NCBI GenBank assembly: GCA_018240325.1
Contig: JAFEFZ010000059.1
Span: forward strand, 1-36,648
Source of the DNA: Pseudomonadota bacterium
GTDB lineage: Bacteria; Pseudomonadota; Gammaproteobacteria; Burkholderiales; Burkholderiaceae_C
Length of the DNA: 36,648 bases
Reading direction: 5' to 3'
This document shows, piece after piece, positions 1 to 6,866 of the stretch. Under the pieces are notes generated by a model. It was given only the letters and a program-made list of their open reading frames with translations, was not told where the DNA came from and ran no database searches. Every line of letters begins with the position of its first letter. Position 1 is the stretch's first letter. Both the position numbers and the translations under genes were made by a program.

Positions 1-29
1 CGTTCCTACGCGAAAACGTGGTGCACGGG

Positions 30-99
30 GCCGCCGACGGGGTGGCCAACTCCGTTCAGCCAAATTCTTATTCACTCCGTTGGCCACCCCGCCGTCGGC
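30..99. repeat. Palindromic REP-like element, copy 1
   Basis: An imperfect inverted repeat: arms at 33-50 and 79-99 pair, with three extra bases in the right arm. They flank a 28-nt loop at 51-78. The reverse complement of this loop matches the loop of copy 2 (207-234) at 25 of 28 positions, so the two elements lie in opposite orientation. The arm sequence differs from copy 2 although the loop is conserved. It lies beyond the 3' end of the minus-strand SDR gene, so a terminator-like or mobile REP/MITE-like role is possible. Neither is shown. Confidence 0.7.
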
Positions 100-180
100 C
101 CGGACGGTGGTACGCCAAGAGCGCTGTCCGTGCGCTGGTCGATGCGTGGTGTTTGCCGAAGAAGCGCTCCGGCAGTGCCG

Positions 181-260
181 GCAAAGCCGGCAAGGGGGTG
201 GCCGACGGAGCGAATAAGAATTTGGCTGAGCGTAGTCGGCCACCCCCTTGTCGGCTTTGC
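181..260. repeat. Palindromic REP-like element, copy 2
   Basis: A long inverted repeat: 26-bp arms at 181-206 and 235-260 pair with a single mismatch and enclose a 28-nt A/T-richer loop (207-234). The loop is shared with copy 1 in reverse orientation. The rest of 1-345 shows no convincing gene; only a short direct repeat (ggaccgcaa, twice near 304-323) stands out. The strong stem would form a stable hairpin in RNA from either strand. Confidence 0.75.
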
Positions 261-345
261 CTCAACGGCCCCGAAACGCAACGAAGAACAGCGGACTTCC
301 CGAAGGACCGCAACGGACCGCAAGCGGACAGCGAAAGAGCGACTG

Positions 346-1119
346 TCAGCCGCGCCCGACGAAGGGCATCCGGGTCGCCATCACCGTCATGAACAGCACG
401 TTGGCCGACAGCGGCAGGTTGGCCATGTGCAGCAGCGCGTCGGCAACGTGGCGCACGTCCATACGCGCCTCGGCCTTCAGGCTGCCGTCGGCCTGCGGGA
501 TGCCCTGCGCCATGCGCTCGGTCATCTCGGTGGCGGCATTGCCGATGTCGAGCTGGCCGACGGCGATGTCGAAATTGCGGCCGTCGAGCGCAGCCGCGCG
601 CGTCAGGCCGGTGATCGCGTGCTTGGTCGCGGTGTAGGGCGCCGAATTCGGCCGCGGCGCGTAGGCCGAGATCGATCCGTTGTTCACGATGCGCCCGCCG
701 CGCGGCGCCTGCGCCTTCATCATGCGGAAGGCCTGCTGCGTGCACAGGAACACGCCCGTCAGGTTGGTGTCGACCACCGCGCGCCACTGCTCGACGCTCA
801 AGTCCTCGAGCGGCAGCGGCGGCGCGCCGATGCCGGCGTTGTTGAACAGCAGGTCGAGCCGGCCGAAGCGCGTGCGCACGGCGTCGAACAGCGCGGCGAC
901 CGACGCCGGCTGCGTGATGTCGGCCGGCACCGCCAGCGCGCGCTGCGCGATGTCGCCCCAGGGGTCGCCGGCGGCGGCCACCGCGGCCTGCAGCGCATCG
1001 GCGCGGCGTCCCGCCAGCACGACGCGCCAGCCGTCGTCGATCAGCCGCAGCGCGCAGGCGCGGCCGATGCCGCTGCCCGCTCCGGTGACGAGGGCGACGC
1101 GGTCGTGGGTTTGCTTCAT
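346..1119 (-). CDS. Short-chain dehydrogenase/reductase (SDR), Atu-cluster associated
   Basis: A classical SDR of 257 aa, the usual length for this family of NAD(P)-dependent alcohol/ketone oxidoreductases. Seen: the Rossmann cofactor motif TGAGSGIG (residues 12-19), NNAG (93-96), structural Asn119, and the catalytic triad Ser149, Tyr162, Lys166 (YTATK). The ATG at 1119 is chosen because the protein then starts ten residues before the first beta strand; upstream in-frame sequence is not SDR-like. It lies downstream of the MaoC gene on the same strand (96-nt gap). In the Pseudomonas atu cluster two SDRs (AtuB, AtuG) are present and are thought to oxidise terpene alcohols/aldehydes or hydroxyacyl-CoAs. 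This gene may fill one of those roles; its substrate cannot be read from sequence. Confidence 0.9.
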   Translation of the reverse strand: MKQTHDRVALVTGAGSGIGRACALRLIDDGWRVVLAGRRADALQAAVAAAGDPWGDIAQRALAVPADITQPASVAALFDAVRTRFGRLDLLFNNAGIGAPPLPLEDLSVEQWRAVVDTNLTGVFLCTQQAFRMMKAQAPRGGRIVNNGSISAYAPRPNSAPYTATKHAITGLTRAAALDGRNFDIAVGQLDIGNAATEMTERMAQGIPQADGSLKAEARMDVRHVADALLHMANLPLSANVLFMTVMATRMPFVGRG

Positions 1120-1167
1120 GGTCCGGTTCCTTCGGCGCTGGGCGAAGCCGTCAGTCTGCCACTGCCG

Positions 1168-1187
1168 GCGGGCCGGCACCGGCCCGC
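1168..1187. other. GC hairpin between MaoC and SDR genes
   Basis: Perfect 9-bp arms (1168-1176 and 1179-1187) separated by 2 nt, within the 96-nt spacer between the MaoC and SDR genes. There is no T-run on either side, so it is a stem that might tune read-through or mRNA stability rather than a classical terminator. Confidence 0.35.
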
Positions 1188-1215
1188 GCCTGCCGGCGCC
1201 GGCGCGCCCGCCCGG

Positions 1216-2091
1216 TCAGCCGGCGATGCGCGCGCTGCCGTGGCTGAGCACGACCCGGTCGCGCTCGACCGCCGTGGTGCGGAACGCGTGGTGCCCGCCG
1301 CCGCGATGCCAGATCTCCACGCGCAGCGTCTCGCCCGGAAACACCGGCGCCGAGAAGCGGCAGCCCATCGACTGCAACCGCGCCGGATCCCAGCCGGCGA
1401 GCAGGCGCAGCAGCGCGACGCCGCTGATGCCGAAGCTGCACAGCCCGTGCAGGATCGGCCGCGCGAAGCCGGCGGCCTGCGCGACGGCCGGGTCGGCGTG
1501 CACCGGGTTGTAGTCGCCGCTCAAGCGGTAGACGAGCGCGCTCTCGGGCCGGGTGGGCAATTCGCAGACGAGGTCGGGCGCGCGTTCGGGCGTGGGCTCG
1601 GGCGCCGGCGGCGGCGGGTCCGACGGCTGGCCGGCGGCCGCGAAGCCGCCGTCGCCGCGCAGGAAGGCGACGCTGCGCGACACCGCCAGCAGCCGGCCGC
1701 CGGCGGCGTCGCGGATGTCGCGCTCGGCGACCAGCAGCGCGCCCTTGCCCGCGCCCTTGTCGACGACCGCGGTCACCCGCGTCAGGCCCACCACCGTGCC
1801 GGCGGCAGGAAGCGGCGCGTGCAGCTCGAGGCTCTGCTCGCCGTGCAGCAGCCGCACCCAATCGATGCCGGTGGCCGGATCCTTCGCCCAGAAGCCGGGG
1901 TAGCCCAGCACCACCGCCATCATCGGCAGCGCGCGCAGCCCGTCCTCGTAGACGAAGCGCAGCTGCTCGCGATCCAGCGGATCCTGTCCGAGCCCCAGGC
2001 CGAGCGCGTACAGCATCGTGTCGCGCTCGGTGTAGCGCTGCTCGACCGGCTGGAACGGCCAGTTCTTCAGCTTGGTGACGTCGATCGCCAT
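1216..2091 (-). CDS. MaoC-family hydratase (hydratase-2 type, double hot-dog)
   Basis: A 291-aa protein with the two-hot-dog architecture of (R)-specific 2-enoyl-CoA hydratase 2 (MaoC/MFE-2 hydratase). The N-terminal half (about 10-150) is the non-catalytic hot dog. After a Pro-rich linker (about 155-172) the C-terminal half carries the hydratase-2 motif YRLSGDYNPVHADP (188-201) with catalytic Asp193 and His198, followed by the typical PILHG. Family function is reversible hydration of trans-2-enoyl-CoA to (R)-3-hydroxyacyl-CoA. Start ATG 2091 lies 18 nt downstream of the DUF2442 gene. It is not part of the known Pseudomonas atu set, so it is either an extension of this cluster or an independent beta-oxidation gene. 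Confidence 0.88.
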   Translation of the reverse strand: MAIDVTKLKNWPFQPVEQRYTERDTMLYALGLGLGQDPLDREQLRFVYEDGLRALPMMAVVLGYPGFWAKDPATGIDWVRLLHGEQSLELHAPLPAAGTVVGLTRVTAVVDKGAGKGALLVAERDIRDAAGGRLLAVSRSVAFLRGDGGFAAAGQPSDPPPPAPEPTPERAPDLVCELPTRPESALVYRLSGDYNPVHADPAVAQAAGFARPILHGLCSFGISGVALLRLLAGWDPARLQSMGCRFSAPVFPGETLRVEIWHRGGGHHAFRTTAVERDRVVLSHGSARIAG

Positions 2092-2109
2092 GGTGTGCCG
2101 CCCGCCGCC

Positions 2110-2427
2110 CTATGCCGCGCCCGGCACGGCCAGGGCCTCGATCACGGCCGGCACGTACCAGTCCTCGTCGATCGCCGGCCGGTGCAGGCCCAGGCCCGAA
2201 TCCACGACCTCGATGCGTTCGCATGCCTCGCGCGTGGCGCCGCCCAGGCGCGCCGAGAAGGCTCGCGGAACCTGGACGCTCCAGCCCGATGCCAAGTCGA
2301 TCTCGACCCGGTCGCGCTCGGGCAGGCAGCGGGCTGCGATCGCACGCGCTGCCCGCAGGCTGCGTGCGCCGGCCGCGCGCGCCGCGGCGATCTGCACCTC
2401 ATCGACGTCGTCAATCGGTTTGGCCAT
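2110..2427 (-). CDS. DUF2442 domain protein
   Basis: A 105-aa protein. Residues about 40-100 resemble DUF2442: a short beta-rich segment (VEIDLASGWSVQVP), then an Arg-Leu helix, a turn rich in Asp and Gly, and the typical ending with HRPAIDEDWYVPAVIEAL. The function of the family is unknown; members often sit beside DUF4160 genes, as here, where the start overlaps the DUF4160 stop by 17 nt. Such pairs look like small two-gene modules (toxin-antitoxin-like is a guess). Only 18 nt separate it from the MaoC gene, so the two may be cotranscribed. Confidence 0.75.
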   Translation of the reverse strand: MAKPIDDVDEVQIAAARAAGARSLRAARAIAARCLPERDRVEIDLASGWSVQVPRAFSARLGGATREACERIEVVDSGLGLHRPAIDEDWYVPAVIEALAVPGAA

Positions 2428-2653
2428 GGTGCTCCCTCCGCGCTTGCCGCAGTGCGGCCTGCCGGCCCGCCGCGATCTGCATCACCTTGCGAACCTGCGC
2501 GTTGCCGCGCGGCCCGCGCACCGCCCGCAGCGCCAGCGGGCCGATCAGCACATCGACCGCGCCGCCGTGACCCAGCACGTGGAGGTGCGCGGGCGCGCGG
2601 CCGTGAACGCAGATCATGAACCGATACCCCGCTTCGATGAAGATGGCCGGCAT
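2411..2653 (-). CDS. DUF4160 domain protein
   Basis: An 80-aa protein starting MPAIFIEAGYRFMICVHGR, with the family's characteristic early hydrophobic strand, a His-rich HLHV segment (about 23-26), and a C-terminal helix of the type VRKVMQIAAGRQAALRQA. It overlaps the following DUF2442 gene by 17 nt, the usual DUF4160-DUF2442 order. No biochemical role is established. The 236 nt upstream (2654-2889) up to the HNH-like gene show no convincing gene. Confidence 0.75.
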   Translation of the reverse strand: MPAIFIEAGYRFMICVHGRAPAHLHVLGHGGAVDVLIGPLALRAVRGPRGNAQVRKVMQIAAGRQAALRQARREHHGQTD

Positions 2654-2889
2654 ACCGCAGTGTAGGCGCGGCCGACTCGAGCGCGACGATCCGCGCGCGC
2701 GGCGAACACGATGCAGACGCCTCCGCGTCGCGGCCGCACATGCGGATGCGCGCAAAGTCCGCCTGAATGCCCGCGCCCGTTGAAGCCGGTGAGGTGCTGG
2801 AGCCGCGCGTTGCCGCACGATAGCCCGCCGCGCCGACGTATCGCGCATCTTGTCGGACCGAGGTCGCTGGCGTGACTGTGCCGCCAGGG

Positions 2890-4005
2890 TCAGCTTGCAG
2901 GCGTCGGTCCAGCTTGCGCCAGCAGCTTGTCCAGCCTTTCGTTGCGGAACGCGAGGAACTTGTCGAGGTGCGCTGGATCGCCGACGGGTTCGGCCCACTC
3001 GAAGCGGTCGATGCTCCAGCGCGAGTCGCCGCACTCGCGCAGCGACATGAACGGCGGGACGATGCTGCAGCACGAGCCGTACAGCGCCTGAGCCTTGCGG
3101 ATGAGCAGGCCACGCACCTTGGGGTGGAAGTCGGTCGGCTTCAGCAGTCCGAGCGGCACGAACACGGTGTTCGTCGGGCAGGTGAAGAGACCATACAGAC
3201 GGCCCTCGACGGAAGCGCCCTGAGCAAGTTCGAAGTGTTCGGCCGCGCGGTTGCCGTGGTCCTTGTGGTCGACGACGTGCGCGAGGTTGTAGCCCTTCGG
3301 GCCATGCTTCTGGAACGGCTTGCCGCGGAACAGGAACGACCACAGATGTTTTGGGTAATCGTTGTCGTCGATCGCCACCGCACCCGGAGGTGGACTGCCG
3401 TCGCCCGGCTTGTGACCCCGGAACTTGGCGATCTCGGCGCTGCCCGTGTAGCGCCGCACGCCGGGGAAAGCGCAAGGCGAGCGTGGCCACAGGTAGGCGT
3501 CGGTGGCGACGCCCAGCTCGACCAGGCGAGCGCCCCACCGAGCGGCGTGTCGTTCGTTGTCCTCGACGACGCGGCGGACGATGTCCGGATGCAGGAACTG
3601 CGTATGGCGCGTCAGCACCTGCGCGAGGTGTAGCGAGTCCTCCTCCGAGGGCGATTCCCATTCGGGCCAGTATGCGTGAACGGGCATCGGAGGCTCTGGT
3701 GCAGGCTCGGATGTTGGTGAGGCAGGGTTTGGCTCCTGATCGAAGCGGAACTTTCGGTACAGCTCGAGAGAACTCTTCAGCGCGGCGGTGCCGTTGTAGT
3801 AATTGCCGCTGATCGGAATCTTGTGCTTGCCCGCGCACGCGTTCGGATCGAACTCCTCGAGCAGGCGCAGGAAACCGTTTGGAGACAATGCGTCCAGGTC
3901 CGAATAGTGGCTCTCGACTCGTTTGCACCCCGACGCCCGCGAAGCTGCGCTATTCGGTTGGTTGCCATGGCATACCAGCCATCCGATGAAGGCTTCCTTC
4001 TGCAT
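2890..4005 (-). CDS. Uncharacterised protein, HNH-nuclease-like C-terminal half
   Basis: A 371-aa protein I do not recognise with certainty. The N-terminal module (1-87; CKRVESHYSDLDAL at 27-40, IPISGNYYNGTAALKS at 63-78) resembles a module seen at the N-terminus of restriction/defence-type proteins. An acidic Pro-rich linker (91-109) follows. The C-terminal part contains HVVDHKDH (243-250) and CPTNTVFVP (276-284), spaced like the His/Asn elements of an HNH nuclease; this is a suggestion, not proof. Start ATG 4005 is preceded by AAAGGA at good spacing; the ATG at 4065 lacks this. Base composition is visibly less GC-rich and codon use more mixed than in neighbouring genes, suggesting acquisition by transfer. 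No promoter is obvious in 4006-4209. Confidence 0.6.
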   Translation of the reverse strand: MQKEAFIGWLVCHGNQPNSAASRASGCKRVESHYSDLDALSPNGFLRLLEEFDPNACAGKHKIPISGNYYNGTAALKSSLELYRKFRFDQEPNPASPTSEPAPEPPMPVHAYWPEWESPSEEDSLHLAQVLTRHTQFLHPDIVRRVVEDNERHAARWGARLVELGVATDAYLWPRSPCAFPGVRRYTGSAEIAKFRGHKPGDGSPPPGAVAIDDNDYPKHLWSFLFRGKPFQKHGPKGYNLAHVVDHKDHGNRAAEHFELAQGASVEGRLYGLFTCPTNTVFVPLGLLKPTDFHPKVRGLLIRKAQALYGSCCSIVPPFMSLRECGDSRWSIDRFEWAEPVGDPAHLDKFLAFRNERLDKLLAQAGPTPAS

Positions 4006-4209
4006 GCGCGGTGTCCTTTGCTGTACTTGCCAAGGATTCTGCGGTCGATCAATCCGTCGCGGCACAGGGCGGTGATGCCCTCTTGGCCCCGGTTGCCGCG
4101 TTTCTCACGGCGGCGCGCTGACCGGCGACGGCGCAGCAACGGGCCGGCCGGCTGGGACCCCGGTACCGGGCGGCCAGCGCGCCGCATCGCGCGGGCAGTC
4201 AGCAGCGAC

Positions 4210-5991
4210 TCACAGCGCAATGTCGCCCGGCACCGGCACTTCCATGCACAGCAGCACCTGGCAGTAGCACTTGGCCAGGTTGTCGGTGCGCAGCGACGCC
4301 ATGCCGCCGCCGCCGAGCACGTCGTGCAGCAGGAAGTTGATCGCGTTCGTGCCCGGCAGGTCGAAGCGCTCGACGCGGCTCGGCCGGTTGTGCGCGAAGT
4401 GCGCGGCCACGCGCTCGGGCGTCAGCCAATGGTTCAGCAGCGGCAGGTACTCGGGCCTGCGCGCGATGATGCCGATGTTGGCCTTGTCGCCCTTGTCGCC
4501 CGAGCGGCCGTGCGCCAGGCGGATCAGCGGCACGCTGTCGAAGCCCTCGAAGGCCGGCGCGCTGCCGTAGCGCAGCGCCGGGCCGAGCGTGCGCGCGTCG
4601 AAGCCGCCGTCGGTGGGGATCGCGACCGGCACCTCGGCGTCGCCGATGCACAGCGCCACCGGCACTTCGCGCTTCGGGATCAGGAACGAGAACAGCCGGA
4701 TCACCGGCACCGGCGTCGGCCGGCCGCCGACCAGGCCGGTGGTGCCCGGCGCCATCGACGTGGCCGACGCGGCGAACTCGCGTGCGAACAGCTCGGCTGC
4801 CGCCTTCGACGGCGTCTTCACCGCCATCTTCAGCACCACCTCGCGCGAGGCGGGCCGTGCATGCGCGCCGTACATGTCCTCGGCGCCGATGACCTCGATG
4901 CGCTGCTCGGCAAACGCGGGCAGGCCCGCTTCGGCGAGCATGCGCGCGATCCGCTTGAACAGCGCCTCGCCGGTGCGCCGCGCCTTCGCCGCCGCCTGCT
5001 CGCCGGCGATCGTCAGGAAGGCCGTGTTGCGAAAGCCGTCCATGAAGGTGGCGCTGACCTTGTAGGTGTCGGTCGGCGGCCGGCCCTTCGCGCCGGACAC
5101 GAGCACGCGGTCGGGCCCCGCCTGCTCGAAGCGCACGCCGGTGAAGTCGCAGGCGACATCGGGCATGTGGTAGGCGCGCGGGTCGCCGATCTCGTAGAGC
5201 ATCTGCTCGGCCACCGTGGCCGGGCTCACGAGGCCGCCGCTGCCTTCGACCTTGGTGATCACGAAGCGGCCGTCGGCGCGGGCCTCGACGATCGGGAAGC
5301 CGATCACGTCCCAGTCGGGCACGACTTCCCAGTCGGTGAACAGGCCGCCGGTGCACTGCGCACCGCATTCCACCAGGTGGCCGGCGAGCGAGCCCTGTGC
5401 CAGGCGGTCGTAGTCGCCGCCGTCCCAGCCGAACTCGTGCACCAGCACGCCCAGCGTCACCGCCGAATCGACGCAGCGGCCGGTGATCACCACCTCGCAG
5501 CCGGCGTCGAGCGCGCGCGCGATCGGCAGCGCGCCCAGGTACGCGTTGATGCTCGCGGTGCGCTGCGGGAAGGCCGCGGCGCTGAACATCTCGGTGATGC
5601 CGCGGCCGCGGAACTCGTCGGCGCGCGCGCTCAGGTCGTCGCCGAGCACGACGCCGATCGACAGCTCGATGCCGAGATCGGCCGCCACCTTCGCGAGCGC
5701 GTCGCGGCAGGCGATCGGGTTGACGCCGCCGGCGTTGGCGACCACGCGGATGCCGCGGGCCTTGAGCTCGGGCAGCAGCGCCTTCATCGTGACGTGCACG
5801 AAATCGGTCGCGTAGCCGGCGTTGGCGTCCTTGGCCTTCTGCGCGGCCAGGATCGACATCGTGACTTCGGCCAGGTAGTCGAACACCAGGTACTCGACGT
5901 TGCCGCCGCGCACCAGCGCGGGCGCGGCCGACGCGGTGTCGCCCCAGAAGCCCGAGGCGCTGCCGATGCGCACGCTGCGGTCGTTCGTCAT
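4210..5991 (-). CDS. atuA: Acyclic terpene utilisation protein AtuA (DUF1446)
   Basis: A 593-aa AtuA/DUF1446-family protein. Seen: the start MTNDRSVRIGSASGFWGD typical of the family, ANAGGVNP, TGRCVDSAVTLG and GAKGRPPTDTYKVS in the large N-terminal domain. The C-terminal about 100 residues form the AtuA ferredoxin-like domain (IRLAHGRSGDKGDKANIG to the family-typical end). AtuA is needed for growth on citronellol/geraniol in Pseudomonas, but its exact reaction is not established; it is presumed to act on a hydroxy-methylglutaryl-type CoA intermediate. ATG 5991 overlaps the TetR stop (ATGA), so the two are translationally coupled and share the promoter near 6733-6760. Confidence 0.92.
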   Translation of the reverse strand: MTNDRSVRIGSASGFWGDTASAAPALVRGGNVEYLVFDYLAEVTMSILAAQKAKDANAGYATDFVHVTMKALLPELKARGIRVVANAGGVNPIACRDALAKVAADLGIELSIGVVLGDDLSARADEFRGRGITEMFSAAAFPQRTASINAYLGALPIARALDAGCEVVITGRCVDSAVTLGVLVHEFGWDGGDYDRLAQGSLAGHLVECGAQCTGGLFTDWEVVPDWDVIGFPIVEARADGRFVITKVEGSGGLVSPATVAEQMLYEIGDPRAYHMPDVACDFTGVRFEQAGPDRVLVSGAKGRPPTDTYKVSATFMDGFRNTAFLTIAGEQAAAKARRTGEALFKRIARMLAEAGLPAFAEQRIEVIGAEDMYGAHARPASREVVLKMAVKTPSKAAAELFAREFAASATSMAPGTTGLVGGRPTPVPVIRLFSFLIPKREVPVALCIGDAEVPVAIPTDGGFDARTLGPALRYGSAPAFEGFDSVPLIRLAHGRSGDKGDKANIGIIARRPEYLPLLNHWLTPERVAAHFAHNRPSRVERFDLPGTNAINFLLHDVLGGGGMASLRTDNLAKCYCQVLLCMEVPVPGDIAL

Positions 5992-6707
5992 GTCGTCGCC
6001 TCCTTGGCGGGCCGGCGCGCCTTCGCGGCGCCGCGGCCTTCGAGCCGGTTCTCGAGCACGCTCAGCCGTTGCTCGAGGCTGCGCAGCGCCGGGTCGCCGC
6101 GCGGCGCCGGTGCGGCGCGCCAGCCGTCGAGCAGCATGCGCGTGACCGCGTGCGCGGCGGCCGCCGTGTCGCGCGGCCGGCCGCGGCCGACGGTGTTGCA
6201 CACCCAGTGTTCGAGACCGCCGAAGACCAGGTCGCGCGCGAGCTGCGGGTCCAGGTCGGCGCGCAACTCGCCGCGCGCGATGCCGTCGTCGAGCGTGCGC
6301 GTCAGGAACTGCGCGTAGCGCCGGTTCAGCTGGTGCAGCCTCGAGCCGAAGTAGCCCGCGCCGTCCTTGGCCTCGCGGCCGAGCACGCGCAGCCACGGCG
6401 CATCGTCGACCGTGATCTGCAGGTGCCGCGCCACCAGGAAGCGCAGCCGGTCCTCGGTGCCGTGCAGCACCGCGAACTTCGGCTCGATGTCGGCGATCAG
6501 CCGGTCGTAGAAGTCGGTCAGCACCGCATCGAACAGGTCGCGCTTGCCCTCGAAGTAGCCGTAGATCGTGCCGACCACGCAGCCGGCGCGTGCCGCGATC
6601 TGGTTGACCGACGCCTGCCCGTAGGGCTGCGCCAGGAACACGGCGCGCGCAGCGTCCAGGATCTCGGCGCGACGCACGGCCTTGCGGCGGCGGGGCAGGG
6701 GGGTCAT
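5988..6707 (-). CDS. TetR-family regulator of the Atu-like cluster
   Basis: A 239-aa TetR-family repressor. The N-terminal helix-turn-helix covers about residues 15-60 (ILDAARAVFLAQPYGQASVN, then IAARAGCVVGTIYGYFEGKR); the rest is a helical ligand-binding region. The C-terminal about 40 residues (SLEQRLSVLENRLEGR) look like a short coiled coil followed by a basic tail. Start ATG 6707 is preferred over 6764 because a good minus-strand promoter (-10 TATACT at 6733-6738) lies between them. It stands at the head of the minus-strand arm and faces the carboxylase operon, the arrangement expected for an AtuR-like local repressor. Confidence 0.88.
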   Translation of the reverse strand: MTPLPRRRKAVRRAEILDAARAVFLAQPYGQASVNQIAARAGCVVGTIYGYFEGKRDLFDAVLTDFYDRLIADIEPKFAVLHGTEDRLRFLVARHLQITVDDAPWLRVLGREAKDGAGYFGSRLHQLNRRYAQFLTRTLDDGIARGELRADLDPQLARDLVFGGLEHWVCNTVGRGRPRDTAAAAHAVTRMLLDGWRAAPAPRGDPALRSLEQRLSVLENRLEGRGAAKARRPAKEATT

Positions 6708-6720
6708 CGGGGGCCTGTAA

Positions 6721-6733
6721 TGAACGCGATTCA
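6721..6733. promoter_or_regulatory. Candidate operator for the TetR regulator
   Basis: TGAACGCGATTCA: a 13-bp sequence with 4-bp complementary ends (TGAA/TTCA). It overlaps the predicted transcription start and touches the -10 box of the minus-strand promoter. Position is ideal for autorepression, but symmetry is weak. Confidence 0.3.
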
Positions 6734-6760
6734 GTATAGATGCGGCGCCGATGGCGTCAA
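6733..6760 (-). promoter_or_regulatory. Sigma70-type promoter for tetR-atuA
   Basis: On the minus strand, TTGACG (plus coordinates 6755-6760), a 16-nt spacer and TATACT (6733-6738) closely fit the sigma70 consensus. The predicted start near 6727 leaves a leader of about 20 nt before ATG 6707. Confidence 0.6.
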
Positions 6761-6810
6761 GCATGCGGGCCGTCGCCTAGTGGTTTTCCATGACCATCGG
6801 CGGCGGCCGC

Positions 6811-6840
6811 TTGACGGTCGGATGCCGAGCCTTGAAGATA
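6811..6840 (+). promoter_or_regulatory. Candidate promoter of the carboxylase operon
   Basis: TTGACG (6811-6816), 18-nt spacer, AAGATA (6835-6840), inside an unusually A/T-rich stretch (about 6831-6866) in this GC-rich genome. This composition argues that the stretch is regulatory rather than the coding start of the carboxylase gene. The -10 match is only moderate. Confidence 0.35.
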
Positions 6841-6866
6841 TTGCAATTCCACTCAGTAAGAATTCC

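Noticed and set aside
346..1179. Earlier SDR start at 1179
   Set aside because: The 20 added residues are basic and unlike SDR N-termini, and ATG 1119 gives the normal distance to TGxxxGxG.
4066..4209. Remnant gene upstream of the HNH-like gene (frame containing GQEGITALCRDGLIDRRILG)
   Set aside because: Short, no start or ribosome binding site, and no recognisable family; it is left unannotated.
6708..6764. Earlier TetR start at 6764
   Set aside because: The extension would place a good -10 TATACT inside the coding region and adds non-family residues.
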